NCBI GenBank assembly: GCA_029219585.1
Contig: JAQXTR010000062.1
Coordinates: forward strand, 1-64,000
Origin: Clostridiales bacterium
GTDB lineage: Bacteria > Bacillota > Clostridia > UBA1381
Direction of reading: 5' to 3'
Length of the DNA: 64,000 nt
In this document: positions 8,033-16,264 of the stretch, in pieces
How the letters are laid out: every line of letters begins with the position of its first letter
Position numbering within the stretch: the first letter of the stretch is position 1
Notes under the pieces: generated by a model
What the model was told of the DNA's origin: nothing
The model's database searches: none
What the model saw: the letters and a program-made list of their open reading frames with translations, nothing else
Translations under genes and position numbers: made by a program

Positions 8033-8719
8033 CTATTTATTCAGAACTCTTAATATGACAGTTGATGCCTGTGCACGTGTTGCGGTATCAGTTGGGTTAA
8101 ACATATTATTGTCCATACCGTCCATAAACCCGTTTTTAACGGCTTGTGCAACTGATGCTTCTGCCCATTTGCTTATGCTTTGGGCATCTGCAAACTCAAT
8201 TTCCGTATCTGACGTCTTGTTGTTTGTAATAATTGTTCTTGTATATTGATACATATACTGTGTAAGAACAGCCATTTCCTCACGTGTTATGGGGTTATTG
8301 CCGTTAAACTGACCTGTATATATCACCTTTGTTGAGGTTGCTTTGCCCTCCTCATCCACTGTATATTGAACCTTTTCAGAATAGTTAAGCACCATATCCT
8401 TCGGTACAAGTCCGCAGTCTAATGCGCCCTGTAAATAATCGGCATACCAATCGTTTCCGTTTGCGTCAAGACATTCACCCTCACGCATAGGCTTTGTACT
8501 TACGCCTGTTGTCTCCATTATCATCTTAAGATACTGCGCCCGTGTTACAGTCGCATCAGGCATAAATAAAGTATCGGTAACACCGTTTACTATACCTTTA
8601 TCGGCAAGAGTAACTATAGAGTCCTTTGCCCAGTGGTTATCTATATCTGTAAAGCTTGTAGCAAATGCCGTATTTGCCGATAAACACAGCATCAGCGCTA
8701 AAATCGCTATTTTTTTCAT
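8033..8719 (-). CDS. Secreted SLH-domain surface protein
   Basis: A 228-residue protein with a clear signal peptide (residues 1-20, cleavage after ANTAFA). An SLH domain follows directly (about 21-65, SFTDIDNHWAKDSIVTLADK), then a middle part of unclear fold (about 70-165), and a second SLH motif near the C-terminus (about 175-228, FADAQSISKWAEASVAQAV). SLH domains bind pyruvylated secondary cell-wall polymer, so the protein is expected on the cell surface. The start at 8719 has AAAGGA upstream. It sits 4 nt after tadA, an odd place for a surface protein but consistent with operon read-through. No enzymatic domain is recognised. Confidence 0.85.
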   Translation of the reverse strand: MKKIAILALMLCLSANTAFATSFTDIDNHWAKDSIVTLADKGIVNGVTDTLFMPDATVTRAQYLKMIMETTGVSTKPMREGECLDANGNDWYADYLQGALDCGLVPKDMVLNYSEKVQYTVDEEGKATSTKVIYTGQFNGNNPITREEMAVLTQYMYQYTRTIITNNKTSDTEIEFADAQSISKWAEASVAQAVKNGFMDGMDNNMFNPTDTATRAQASTVILRVLNK

Positions 8720-8723
8720 ATTA

Positions 8724-9179
8724 TCATTTCCTTTCGCGTAAATCCTTAAAAAACTGTTGTATTACTTCTCTGCATTCGTCTTCAAGTATTCCGCCTGTTA
8801 CCTGCGTTGTAAAATTACACAAGTTCATATCCAACAGGTTTATCTTTGAGCCTGCACAACCCGACTTCTTATCGGATGCACCGTAAAAAACACGTTCTAT
8901 ACGTGCGTTAAGTATTGCACCTGCACACATGGGGCATGGCTCCAATGTAACGTACATTTCACAGCGTGGCAACCGCCAGCCGCCTAACTTTTTGCAGGCA
9001 CGCTCTATGGCAGTTATTTCCGCATGATACACAGCGTTTTTCTTTGTCTCACGCCTGTTGTATGCACGAGATATAATCTCGCCGTCACGAACAATTACCG
9101 CTCCAACAGGCATTTCACCCAACGCCATTGCACGCCGTGCCTGACGGAGTGCCTCACGCATAAATTTCTCTTCACTCAA
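8724..9179 (-). CDS. tadA: tRNA-specific adenosine deaminase
   Basis: A 151-residue cytidine-deaminase-fold enzyme that makes inosine-34 in tRNA-Arg(ACG). The active-site HAE (52-54) and PCPMC (81-85) zinc motifs are intact, and the length is normal. The ATG at 9179 overlaps the argJ stop by 4 nt, indicating translational coupling. Confidence 0.95.
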   Translation of the reverse strand: MSEEKFMREALRQARRAMALGEMPVGAVIVRDGEIISRAYNRRETKKNAVYHAEITAIERACKKLGGWRLPRCEMYVTLEPCPMCAGAILNARIERVFYGASDKKSGCAGSKINLLDMNLCNFTTQVTGGILEDECREVIQQFFKDLRERK

Positions 9180-10399
9180 CTCCGATAGTCCCCGTTTATC
9201 TTAACATAATCGTACGTCAAATCGCAGCCCCATGCCTTTGCCGAAGCTTGTCCGAGGTTAAGATTGACATCAATAAATATATCCTCACGTAAAAGCAGTT
9301 CCTTTGCCAGCTCCTCCGAGAACGGAACACCTGCGCCGTTACGGCATACAGGCAGTACGCCAACGTCTGAACGAAAATCTACATCAACTTTGTTTATATC
9401 AAAGTCAGCCTCGGCATAGCCTATAGCACACAGGACTCTGCCCCAGTTCGCATCTGCACCGAACATTGCACATTTTAATAAAGGCGAACGAATAACACTC
9501 TTTGCTACAATTATGGCAGTGTCAACATCAGGTGCACCGCTTACAGTACATTCGAGGAGCTTTGTAGCACCCTCTCCGTCTTTTGCAAGCATCTTTGTAA
9601 GCTCGCTCATTACTATATATAACGCCTGCTTAAAGACCTCATAATCCTCATTAGGCTCTGTGATTTCACGATTATCCGCAAGTGCGTTTGCGTGTAAAAG
9701 TATTGTATCGTTTGTAGACGTGTCACCGTCAACGCTCAAGCAGTTATACGTAACCTTGACAATTTCGGAAAGTGCCTTCTGAAGCATCGGTACTGAAACC
9801 GATGCATCGGTTGTAATAAAGTTCAGGGTCGTTGCCATATTGGGGTGAATCATACCACTGCCCTTTGCCATACCGCCAAGACGGCAAGTCTTACCGTCAA
9901 GCTCAAATTCCACGGCATATTCCTTTTTCACGGTATCTGTAGTCATAATAGCCGTTGCGGCACGTTCGTTGCCGTCATACGCAAGACCGTTTGCAAGTGC
10001 CTCTACACTGTTTTCTATCGGCTCAATAGGCAGAATTTGTCCTATAACGCCTGTTGATGCAACGAGGACTTCATCAGGGGATATCCCCAACGCATCGGCT
10101 GCCAATCTGCACATTGCCTCCGCTTTTTCCTCGCCATCGGCATTACAGGTATTCGCATTTTTTGAGTTCATTATTACAGCACGTGCTACACCGTTTGTAT
10201 TTTCAAGATGTGACTTTGTCACAATAATAGGTGCGCCCTTAACCTTATTCGTTGTGTACACACCCGCAGTATTTGCAGGAACGTCAGACACGTAAAGCCC
10301 CAAATCGTTTTTATCAGGGTTTGAATTTAATCCGCAGTTTAAGCCGTTAGCTTTATATCCCTTTGCGGCACAAACTCCGCCGTCTATGTATTTATACAT
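9176..10399 (-). CDS. argJ: Bifunctional glutamate N-acetyltransferase / ornithine acetyltransferase
   Basis: A 407-residue ArgJ. The self-cleavage site lies in KGSGMIHPNMATT, with the nucleophile Thr190 after Ala189; this splits the chain into alpha and beta parts. It recycles the acetyl group between N-acetylornithine and glutamate in arginine synthesis. Other features are STGVIG (about 115-120) and the C-terminal GRDxNWGR-like DANWGRVLCAIGYA. No other arginine gene is nearby; it heads the tadA-SLH-miniprotein-typA stretch. Whether this copy is bifunctional or only an ornithine acetyltransferase cannot be told from sequence. Confidence 0.95.
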   Translation of the reverse strand: MYKYIDGGVCAAKGYKANGLNCGLNSNPDKNDLGLYVSDVPANTAGVYTTNKVKGAPIIVTKSHLENTNGVARAVIMNSKNANTCNADGEEKAEAMCRLAADALGISPDEVLVASTGVIGQILPIEPIENSVEALANGLAYDGNERAATAIMTTDTVKKEYAVEFELDGKTCRLGGMAKGSGMIHPNMATTLNFITTDASVSVPMLQKALSEIVKVTYNCLSVDGDTSTNDTILLHANALADNREITEPNEDYEVFKQALYIVMSELTKMLAKDGEGATKLLECTVSGAPDVDTAIIVAKSVIRSPLLKCAMFGADANWGRVLCAIGYAEADFDINKVDVDFRSDVGVLPVCRNGAGVPFSEELAKELLLREDIFIDVNLNLGQASAKAWGCDLTYDYVKINGDYRS

Positions 10400-10416
10400 A
10401 TCATTAACTCCTCTTT

Positions 10417-10474
10417 AAAATATTAAAAGGCTGTTGAATTTATCGCAGATATCTGCAACTAAAGCCAATCAGCC
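10417..10474 (-). terminator. Terminator between the CorC-like gene and argJ
   Basis: On the minus strand GGCTGaTTG (10466-10474) pairs with CAAcAGCC (10429-10436), with an internal perfect GCAGATATCTGC palindrome (10445-10456), followed by TTTTAATATTTT. A second, smaller hairpin (GAGtCGGTT / AACCGtCTC) lies just before it. It could terminate or attenuate read-through into argJ. Confidence 0.6.
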
Positions 10475-10510
10475 CCTGAGACGGTTTCAACTCAACCGAC
10501 TCGTTTATTC

Positions 10511-11773
10511 TTAATCTTCTTCGTCCTCTTCAGGCTCGAACAGTTTAGTAACAATTATCTCCGTAACACGTCTTGGATCACGCTTTGAAACACATACCTG
10601 AAGCGGTCCGAACATAAACTCCTCTCCCACTCTCGGTATCTTTCCAAACTCCTCAACTACCCAACCGCCAACGGTTGAATGGTCGGTTTCCTCCTCCATA
10701 CCAAACAGCTCGAACATATCGTCAAGATCGGCTGTTGAACGGACCTTGTACTTATTGTCGGAAATCTTGACAAACGGCTCTACTACCGTATCATGCTCGT
10801 CCCAGATTTCACCTACAAGCTCCTCCAGAATATCCTCAAGCGTAACTATTCCAACTGTACCGCCGAACTCGTCAAGGATAATTGCCATGTGAGATTTTTT
10901 CGATTGCAATGTTCTTAAAAGCTCGGATATCTTCATTGACGGCACAACGAATATCGGCTCTGTCATAACAGAACTTAAGGACTGCTGTGTACGTCTCATT
11001 ATCGCAAAATCCTTCTGATTAAGTACACCTATGATATTATCAATTGTGTCTCGGTAGACAGGCAGACGTGAAAAGCCTTTTTCAAACTGACTTGATATTT
11101 CCTCAATGCTGTCCTCGATATCTATAGCCACCAAATCAACACGGCTTGTATAAATATCCTCAACCTCAATATCGTCAAACTCTATGGCATTTCTTATAAG
11201 CTCACTCTCGTTCTGGTCAATTTCACCATCATTGTGAGCCTCCTCAACCATAGTTATAAGCTCTTCTTCCGTTACGCCTCGTTCTTCGTCTGCCTTAACG
11301 AATTTATAAATAAGCTTTTGCCAAATAGAAACGAACCAATTTATGGGTTTAAACAGCGTCATAAGCACCGCCATTATGGGCGATGCAAACATCGTAAAAC
11401 TTTCAGGTGTATTTTTTGCTAAGCTTTTCGGAGTTATCTCACCGAATATAAGTACCACAACAGTAATTACTATTGTTGCAACTGTTGCACCAAGCTCTTC
11501 GTTTAACAGGTCTATAAAAAGAACTGTTGCAATAGCTGTAGCTGCTATGTTTACAAGGTTGTTTCCGATAAGTATAGTAGATAACAGAGAGTCCATATCC
11601 TCTGAAACCTTCAGTGCCTTTTTTGCACGTTTGTTGCCTTCGCCTGCAAGTGATTTCAGTCTGATTTTATTAGCTGAAAAGAATGCCGTCTCTGTCGCAG
11701 AAAAAAACGCTGATAGTACTACCAGAATTACAAGCACTATTATTTTAGAAAAATATTGCGGCGTACTGCCCAT
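10511..11773 (-). CDS. CorC/HlyC-family membrane protein (DUF21, CBS pair)
   Basis: A 420-residue protein. The N-terminal DUF21 membrane domain (about 1-190) contains SAFFSATETAFFSANKIRLKSL and further hydrophobic spans. A CBS-domain pair follows (about 205-325, with AIILDEFGGTVGIVTLEDILEELVGEIWDE) and then a CorC_HlyC domain (about 340-410). The family is linked to magnesium or cobalt efflux and ion homeostasis; the hemolysin name is historical. The start ATG at 11773 has AAGGAG upstream. It has its own promoter at 11874-11902. Confidence 0.9.
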   Translation of the reverse strand: MGSTPQYFSKIIVLVILVVLSAFFSATETAFFSANKIRLKSLAGEGNKRAKKALKVSEDMDSLLSTILIGNNLVNIAATAIATVLFIDLLNEELGATVATIVITVVVLIFGEITPKSLAKNTPESFTMFASPIMAVLMTLFKPINWFVSIWQKLIYKFVKADEERGVTEEELITMVEEAHNDGEIDQNESELIRNAIEFDDIEVEDIYTSRVDLVAIDIEDSIEEISSQFEKGFSRLPVYRDTIDNIIGVLNQKDFAIMRRTQQSLSSVMTEPIFVVPSMKISELLRTLQSKKSHMAIILDEFGGTVGIVTLEDILEELVGEIWDEHDTVVEPFVKISDNKYKVRSTADLDDMFELFGMEEETDHSTVGGWVVEEFGKIPRVGEEFMFGPLQVCVSKRDPRRVTEIIVTKLFEPEEDEED

Positions 11774-11873
11774 AAAAAATGCTTCTCCTTAAAAGCCACA
11801 CATAATATATATCTCGGTGGCCGGAATACTCAACGGCCGATACATATATGCTCATTCATACATTACCGATTTT

Positions 11874-11902
11874 ATTATACAATATACAGCATAAAAAATC
11901 AA
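11874..11902 (-). promoter_or_regulatory. Sigma-A promoter of the CorC-like gene
   Basis: Minus strand TTGATT (11897-11902), 17-bp spacer, TATAAT (11874-11879). The -35 overlaps the last codons of the yihY-like gene. The leader (about 95 nt) contains a short GGCCG/CGGCC hairpin near 11820-11840. Confidence 0.75.
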
Positions 11903-12831
11903 GTGTTTTTCTCATTTTTTTTACGCTTTTTTACCCTGTTTCGCAACATACGCATACCGATACGCCAAAAATATCCGTTTTGGATGTGTTTATTTATCTC
12001 AGCACCCACTAAAAGTGAATATATACAAAAGAAGAGCCACAGCATAAGAAGTATAATCGCAGTCAGACTGCCGTATATATAGGAAACGCCGGGGAAATAT
12101 GTGATGTATATTGACATACAGTATGACACCAAAAGCCAGCCCGCAGCAGTTACCGCCGCGCCCCATATCTGTTGGCGGTATTTATTTTTTCTTTGCGGAA
12201 GGAATGTAAACAACGCCGCAAACATAAGCACGAACAACACAAAGAAAATCAACGTCTTAAACCGCATAATCAACGCTATTATATAATGTGCTACAATAAA
12301 TTCTGCGTCAAAGAACTGCATTATTGAGTTTCCGAAAAGCAAAACAACAATGCTTGCGATAATCATAGCCACAAGGAAAACGTTATAAAATAACGAGATA
12401 ATTCTCATTCTTATCCAGCTCTGTTCTCTCTCTTTGCCGTAAATCTCATTCAGTCCGCAGTATATTGCCATCGTACCCTTTGATGATGACCACAGAAGCG
12501 TTATAAATGCCGCCGAAAACAGGGCGAGCGATTCTGTTCGGTAAAACACCTCCGTCAGGATTTCCGCAATAAACAACGCCACCTGTTCAGGAAGCATTTT
12601 ATCAAACGTTGTTATAACCTCCTGCAAATCTATGTTTATAATGTATTTAAGGCACAGGACCAAAAGCATCATAAACGGCACAGCCGAAAGTACAATCCAG
12701 AATGCAGATTGTGCGGCATATAAGCCTACGTTATCCTTTAATATATCATCTACAAATTCTGTAACAAAGTGTTTTACGTGAGCATAAACGCTCATTTTTG
12801 TTGCAGTCTTTTTATTTTCACCGCTTACCAT
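11899..12831 (-). CDS. YihY/BrkB-family inner membrane protein
   Basis: About 310 residues with five to six hydrophobic helices. Family marks are DNVGLYAAQSAFWIVLSAVPF near the N-terminus, SSSKGTMAIYCGLNEIYG in the middle, and the C-terminal GAEINKHIQNGY. Once called ribonuclease BN, the family is now regarded as a membrane protein of unclear function. TTG at 12843 is in frame, but GGAGGG (12844-12849) directly abuts it, so the ATG at 12831 is the better start. Confidence 0.9.
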   Translation of the reverse strand: MVSGENKKTATKMSVYAHVKHFVTEFVDDILKDNVGLYAAQSAFWIVLSAVPFMMLLVLCLKYIINIDLQEVITTFDKMLPEQVALFIAEILTEVFYRTESLALFSAAFITLLWSSSKGTMAIYCGLNEIYGKEREQSWIRMRIISLFYNVFLVAMIIASIVVLLFGNSIMQFFDAEFIVAHYIIALIMRFKTLIFFVLFVLMFAALFTFLPQRKNKYRQQIWGAAVTAAGWLLVSYCMSIYITYFPGVSYIYGSLTAIILLMLWLFFCIYSLLVGAEINKHIQNGYFWRIGMRMLRNRVKKRKKNEKNT

Positions 12832-12885
12832 AACAATTTCCAACCCTCCGAATTTGCATACAGGAAACTATATTTTGTAAATTAT

Positions 12886-12914
12886 ATTATATCAGGTATT
12901 TTATGATAAGTCCA
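12886..12914 (-). promoter_or_regulatory. Probable promoter of the yihY-like gene
   Basis: Minus strand TGGACT (12909-12914), 17-bp spacer, TATAAT (12886-12891). The -35 is weaker than consensus. It sits in the gap after the galactokinase-like gene. Confidence 0.55.
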
Positions 12915-12927
12915 TACTTTTTTTAAA

Positions 12928-13764
12928 TTATTTTACAACGGCAAGATTTGGCGAGTATCCCATAGCGGATTTGTATTCGTTATTTATGCGGATAATGGCA
13001 CTGTCAGTCCTATCCTTTTCGCAAAATGCTATAATGCCGCAGCCGCATATTTTTGATGCACGTACACCGTCGGCACTCCTTACGGCATTAATCCCCTGCA
13101 TAAGCTCCTCTGACGGTGATAGCAAGCGTTCGACGGAGTTTTGTGATTCATTTACCATATCGAAAAATGTATCTGTACGGCACTCCTTTAAGCCCGTAAC
13201 CGATGCTTTTATGCGTTCATATTCACTTATATGAAATCGGTCTGTCAGCTCTGCAGGAGCGACTAATCTGTTTTTTCTTGTACGCATCAGTATTATGTTA
13301 TATTCACCAAGCGGCATTGGTATGCTCTTTGCAGTATCGCCCTCCTTTACGGCACACCAACCATAAGGAGCGTATCTTTCGCACAAAGCCACAGTGTCAT
13401 ACTCGCCTATAAGTCTGCCTGTACTGCCCATTTCCCGTAATATAGCATTTATAGCATACAATACTGTATCTTTCATACCCTTTACGTCAGGTATGTCAAC
13501 ACTGTATAGAATTTGAGCACCCCTGCCGTTTTTAACAAAATGCACATCGCACACGTTAGTGTCGCAGTTGAGGACCTTTAACACATCTCCGCACTGTCTG
13601 CCGTACACACGCACACCGCAGTCCAATGTCATTATCAGGCTGTTTTTCCCTCCGTCAAATATGGTGCATGGCAGTCCCGTCTTTTTAAAAAACAGTCTGC
13701 CGCTCGTTTTTCCATATCTGGCGTAAAAGTCACGTTTTAGGTCTATAGATTTTTCAGTGTACAT
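12928..13764 (-). CDS. Degenerate galactokinase-like (GHMP) protein
   Basis: A protein of 278 residues from the ATG at 13764, which has GGAG 9 nt upstream; a TTG at 13779 is less likely. The order of segments follows galactokinase: RDFYARYG near the N-terminus, a sugar-loop position with GGK then LDCGVRVYGR, a VPL-like PMPLGEYNIILMRTRKNR, a long helix with RFHISEYERIKA, and the C-terminal GCGIIAFCEKD and EYKSAMGYSPNLAVV. However, the substrate motif GRVNLIGEH reads GLPCTIFDG, and the ATP loop PxGxGLSSSA is absent; the chain is about 110 residues shorter than usual. It is therefore unlikely to be a kinase and may bind a sugar or regulate. Assignment is by eye and moderately sure. Confidence 0.6.
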   Translation of the reverse strand: MYTEKSIDLKRDFYARYGKTSGRLFFKKTGLPCTIFDGGKNSLIMTLDCGVRVYGRQCGDVLKVLNCDTNVCDVHFVKNGRGAQILYSVDIPDVKGMKDTVLYAINAILREMGSTGRLIGEYDTVALCERYAPYGWCAVKEGDTAKSIPMPLGEYNIILMRTRKNRLVAPAELTDRFHISEYERIKASVTGLKECRTDTFFDMVNESQNSVERLLSPSEELMQGINAVRSADGVRASKICGCGIIAFCEKDRTDSAIIRINNEYKSAMGYSPNLAVVK

Positions 13765-13819
13765 AATTTTATTCTCCAATCATATAATTAATTCATATAT
13801 AATTTAACCAATAAAACAG

Positions 13820-13848
13820 TTGACAATTCAGAAAAAAAATAGTATAAT
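13820..13848 (+). promoter_or_regulatory. Consensus sigma-A promoter of greA
   Basis: TTGACA (13820-13825), 17-bp A-rich spacer, TATAAT (13843-13848): a perfect consensus match, as expected for a highly expressed housekeeping gene. Confidence 0.9.
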
Positions 13849-13884
13849 AGGGATTGATTATAATTTTTGAAAGGTAATGATATT

Positions 13885-14382
13885 ATGTCAGAAAACAAGG
13901 AAATCATCTTAACCACCGAGGGTAAAGCAAAGCTTGAGGCAGAGCTTTCACACCTTATAAGCGTAACACGTAAGGAGGTTTCCGAAAAAATCAAGGAAGC
14001 ACGTTCCTTCGGTGATTTGTCCGAGAACGCAGAGTATGACGCCGCAAAGGACGAGCAAGCAGAGGTAGAGGCAAGAATTAGCCAGCTTGAGAATATGCTC
14101 AAACATTCAAAGGTTGCCGAATCTGAATCTGATGACGTCATTTCGGTAGGCAAAAAAGTAACTCTTGAATTTTTCGGCGAGCTTGCAGAGCTTATGGGTA
14201 TGACAGGCAAGGCTGAGTATACAATAGTAGGTTCATCTGAGGCAGACCCTGCACTTAACAAGCTTTCCTACGAATCACCCATCGGCTCAGCTTGTTTAAA
14301 TAAAGCCGTAGGTGATAACGTTAAAGCCGAAACACCTGGCGGTATTGTTGAGTTTAAGGTACTAAATATAGAAAAAGCATAA
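13885..14382 (+). CDS. greA: Transcription elongation factor GreA
   Basis: A 165-residue protein. It has the N-terminal coiled-coil (LTTEGKAKLEAELSHL, then SFGDLSENAEYDAAKDEQAEVEARI at the tip) and the C-terminal FKBP-like domain ending in SPIGSACLNKAVGD. The acidic D/E pair at the coiled-coil tip (about 43-46) that stimulates RNA polymerase cleavage is intact. The ATG at 13885 has AAAGG 10 nt upstream; the longer in-frame TTG at 13867 would contain the ribosome site itself. Monocistronic, with promoter and terminator both visible. Confidence 0.95.
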   Translation: MSENKEIILTTEGKAKLEAELSHLISVTRKEVSEKIKEARSFGDLSENAEYDAAKDEQAEVEARISQLENMLKHSKVAESESDDVISVGKKVTLEFFGELAELMGMTGKAEYTIVGSSEADPALNKLSYESPIGSACLNKAVGDNVKAETPGGIVEFKVLNIEKA

Positions 14383-14388
14383 AATTAG

Positions 14389-14422
14389 AATTGCTCTGGC
14401 TTTAGTCAGAGTGATTTTTTTT
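14389..14422 (+). terminator. Terminator of greA
   Basis: Stem AATTGCTCTGG / TCAGAGTGATT (with G-T pairs), 6-nt loop, then eight T residues. It begins 6 nt after the greA stop. Confidence 0.85.
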
Positions 14423-14467
14423 GAATATTCCCCCGCCCCACTAATATAGTATAATGAGGTGGTATTT

Positions 14468-15481
14468 ATGATAAGTATACTTATTGTTTCATATTCGATT
14501 ATTGCGGCAATAATAGGTGCTGGCTTTGCATCAGGTCAGGAGATGCTTTTATATTTTGTCTGCTTTAAAAAATACGGTGCTATAGGAATAATCGTCACAG
14601 CCGCCGCTTTTACATTCTTCGTATATACCGTACTAAACACCTGCTTGAAACGTTCATATCACGAATACGATATGTTTTTATCCATTTTTACCCACACAGC
14701 AATAAAAAGAATAATAAAGATTGTGACACTCGTTTTTTCCTTTGCTGTATATGGTGCAATGATTTCCGCCGCAGGCGAAATGCTCTACGATACATTTGCA
14801 ATACCACGAGCTGCATCAACACTGATATGTGCGTGTTTTGCAACAATTCTTCTATACATCTGCAACAACAGAATTTTTACATTAAACGCTGTATTGGGCA
14901 TAGTCCTTGTAATACTTATAATTTTTTCCGCACTTTATATGTTAAGCTATCGAGAATACCATACATTTTCCCCACAGCTCCCCCTGTCATTGAGCAGTGC
15001 GCTTATATATTCGGGATATAACCTTGTGTCTCTGACACCTGTACTTGTCATTTTATCAAAAAAGCTTAAGACGCAATCACAAGCGGCAGGGGTTGCTCTT
15101 TGCGTCGGTATCGTATCACTCGTCATTATGAGTATGATATTCTATTTGATTTCAATATATTGGGGAAAAATACCACTTGGCGAGATACCTATGCTGACGC
15201 TTGCACGCCGCCAGAATTCTGCATTTTCTGCCATATACACCTTTGTATTAGGCTCAGCTATTCTCACTACCCTGATTTCCTCGGGAGGGAGCCTGTGCGA
15301 CTCACTAAGAATAAAAGGGAAGCTTATACCTATCTCCTTATTATCAGCAGGCGGATACTTACTCTCAAGCTTTGGCTTTTCAAGGCTTATTGACACAGCG
15401 TATAGATTTTGCGGTATAGCGGGGCTTCTGATTTGTATAATTATAAGCATAGGTTGTCTGTGTCAAAACAAATGCTCATAA
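14468..15481 (+). CDS. YkvI-like membrane transporter
   Basis: About 337 residues, nearly all hydrophobic, with roughly ten membrane helices. The N-terminal IIGAGFASGQEMLLYF is the hallmark of the YkvI family, distantly related to neurotransmitter:sodium symporter-fold amino-acid transporters. The substrate is unknown. The ATG at 14468 lies 5 nt after GAGGTGG; the in-frame GTG at 14459 overlaps that ribosome site. It stands alone between the greA terminator and the tRNA cluster. Confidence 0.85.
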   Translation: MISILIVSYSIIAAIIGAGFASGQEMLLYFVCFKKYGAIGIIVTAAAFTFFVYTVLNTCLKRSYHEYDMFLSIFTHTAIKRIIKIVTLVFSFAVYGAMISAAGEMLYDTFAIPRAASTLICACFATILLYICNNRIFTLNAVLGIVLVILIIFSALYMLSYREYHTFSPQLPLSLSSALIYSGYNLVSLTPVLVILSKKLKTQSQAAGVALCVGIVSLVIMSMIFYLISIYWGKIPLGEIPMLTLARRQNSAFSAIYTFVLGSAILTTLISSGGSLCDSLRIKGKLIPISLLSAGGYLLSSFGFSRLIDTAYRFCGIAGLLICIIISIGCLCQNKCS

Positions 15482-15568
15482 AAATTCGTTTTTTAGCGTA
15501 TAATTGTGATTTTAAAAGTATTTTAGAGATATTTATATATTTTACTGTAATTTCGAGATATTTCTCGC

Positions 15569-15597
15569 TTGCAAAAAATAAGTTATTATGGTATCAT
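15569..15597 (+). promoter_or_regulatory. Promoter of the tRNA cluster
   Basis: TTGCAA (15569-15574), 17-bp spacer, TATCAT (15592-15597), about 40 nt upstream of tRNA-Pro. Confidence 0.65.
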
Positions 15598-15600
15598 AAA

Positions 15601-15633
15601 CAAGTCGTTTGACGACAGGTATGAAACGACTTG
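15601..15633 (+). repeat. Leader hairpin before tRNA-Pro
   Basis: Perfect 10-bp inverted repeat CAAGTCGTTT (15601-15610) / AAACGACTTG (15624-15633), beginning near the expected start site and ending 5 nt before the tRNA. It may be part of the primary transcript removed by RNase P, or a processing or stability signal. Confidence 0.6.
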
Positions 15634-15638
15634 ACTGC

Positions 15639-15715
15639 CGGGATGTAGCGCAGTTTGGTAGCGCATCTGGTTTGGGACCAGAGGGCCGCAGGTTCGAATC
15701 CTGTCATCCCGACCA
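15639..15715 (+). tRNA. tRNA-Pro (anticodon TGG)
   Basis: 77 nt with encoded CCA. Acceptor CGGGATG/CATCCCG; anticodon loop TTTGGGA on a TCTGG/CCAGA stem; T-arm GGTTCGAATCC. Confidence 0.95.
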
Positions 15716-15724
15716 AGAATTTAT

Positions 15725-15800
15725 GGGAGTTTAGCTCAGCTGGGAGAGCATCTGCCTTACAAGCAGAGGGTCACAGGTTCGAGCCCTGTAACTCCCACCA
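15725..15800 (+). tRNA. tRNA-Val (anticodon TAC)
   Basis: 76 nt with encoded CCA. Acceptor GGGAGTT/AACTCCC; loop CTTACAA on a TCTGC/GCAGA stem; T-arm GGTTCGAGCCC. Confidence 0.95.
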
Positions 15801-15813
15801 CAATTCATAATAT

Positions 15814-15889
15814 GCTGGTGTAGCTCAATTGGCAGAGCAGCTGATTTGTAATCAGCAGGTTGCGGGTTCGAGTCCCATCACCAGCTCCA
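15814..15889 (+). tRNA. tRNA-Thr (anticodon TGT)
   Basis: 76 nt with encoded CCA. Acceptor GCTGGTG/CACCAGC; loop TTTGTAA on a GCTGA/TCAGC stem. Confidence 0.95.
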
Positions 15890-15890
15890 A

Positions 15891-15912
15891 CGGGACAAGG
15901 TTTCTTGTCCCG
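15891..15912 (+). repeat. Hairpin between tRNA-Thr and tRNA-Tyr
   Basis: Perfect 9-bp stem CGGGACAAG / CTTGTCCCG with a GTTT loop, immediately after the CCA of tRNA-Thr. No T-run follows (TATAATAT instead), so it is more likely a processing element than a terminator. Confidence 0.6.
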
Positions 15913-15920
15913 TATAATAT

Positions 15921-16005
15921 GGGAGAGTTCCCGAGTGGCCAAAGGGGACAGACTGTAAATCTGCTGCTTATAGCTTCGGTGGTTCGAATCCACCCTCTCC
16001 CACCA
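15921..16005 (+). tRNA. tRNA-Tyr (anticodon GTA)
   Basis: 85 nt with encoded CCA and a long variable arm, as in bacterial class II tRNA-Tyr. Acceptor GGGAGAG/CTCTCCC; loop CTGTAAA on an ACAGA/TCTG stem. Confidence 0.95.
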
Positions 16006-16008
16006 GAA

Positions 16009-16047
16009 AAAACGGCAATTTTTGAAAAAAAGTTGTCGTTTTATTTT
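16009..16047 (+). terminator. Terminator of the tRNA cluster
   Basis: Stem AAAACGGCAA / TTGTCGTTTT (one G-T pair), loop about 14 nt, followed by TTTTATTTT. It starts 4 nt after tRNA-Tyr. Confidence 0.75.
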
Positions 16048-16229
16048 GTATTTTTATCTTTTATCTCTTCTTTGTTCTCTATTATCTAAGATAAAATTGT
16101 CGTTTTCAGTTAAAAGATAAATGAGAAGAAATAAAAGAGTTTGATTTTTACCCAAAACATTTTATTGGTAAATTTGCACTATTAATGGTAAATTATTTGG
16201 TTTTAAAGTGACATTTTTGATATTTCATC

Positions 16230-16258
16230 TTGACATATCAAGTAAAATGTGATACTAT
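16230..16258 (+). promoter_or_regulatory. Orphan sigma-A promoter
   Basis: TTGACA (16230-16235), 17-bp spacer, TACTAT (16253-16258), in a 424-nt gap with no protein gene (16006-16429). A perfect hairpin terminator lies about 57 nt downstream. The rest of the gap, 16048-16229, is AT-rich and shows nothing recognisable. Confidence 0.75.
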
Positions 16259-16264
16259 GTATAA

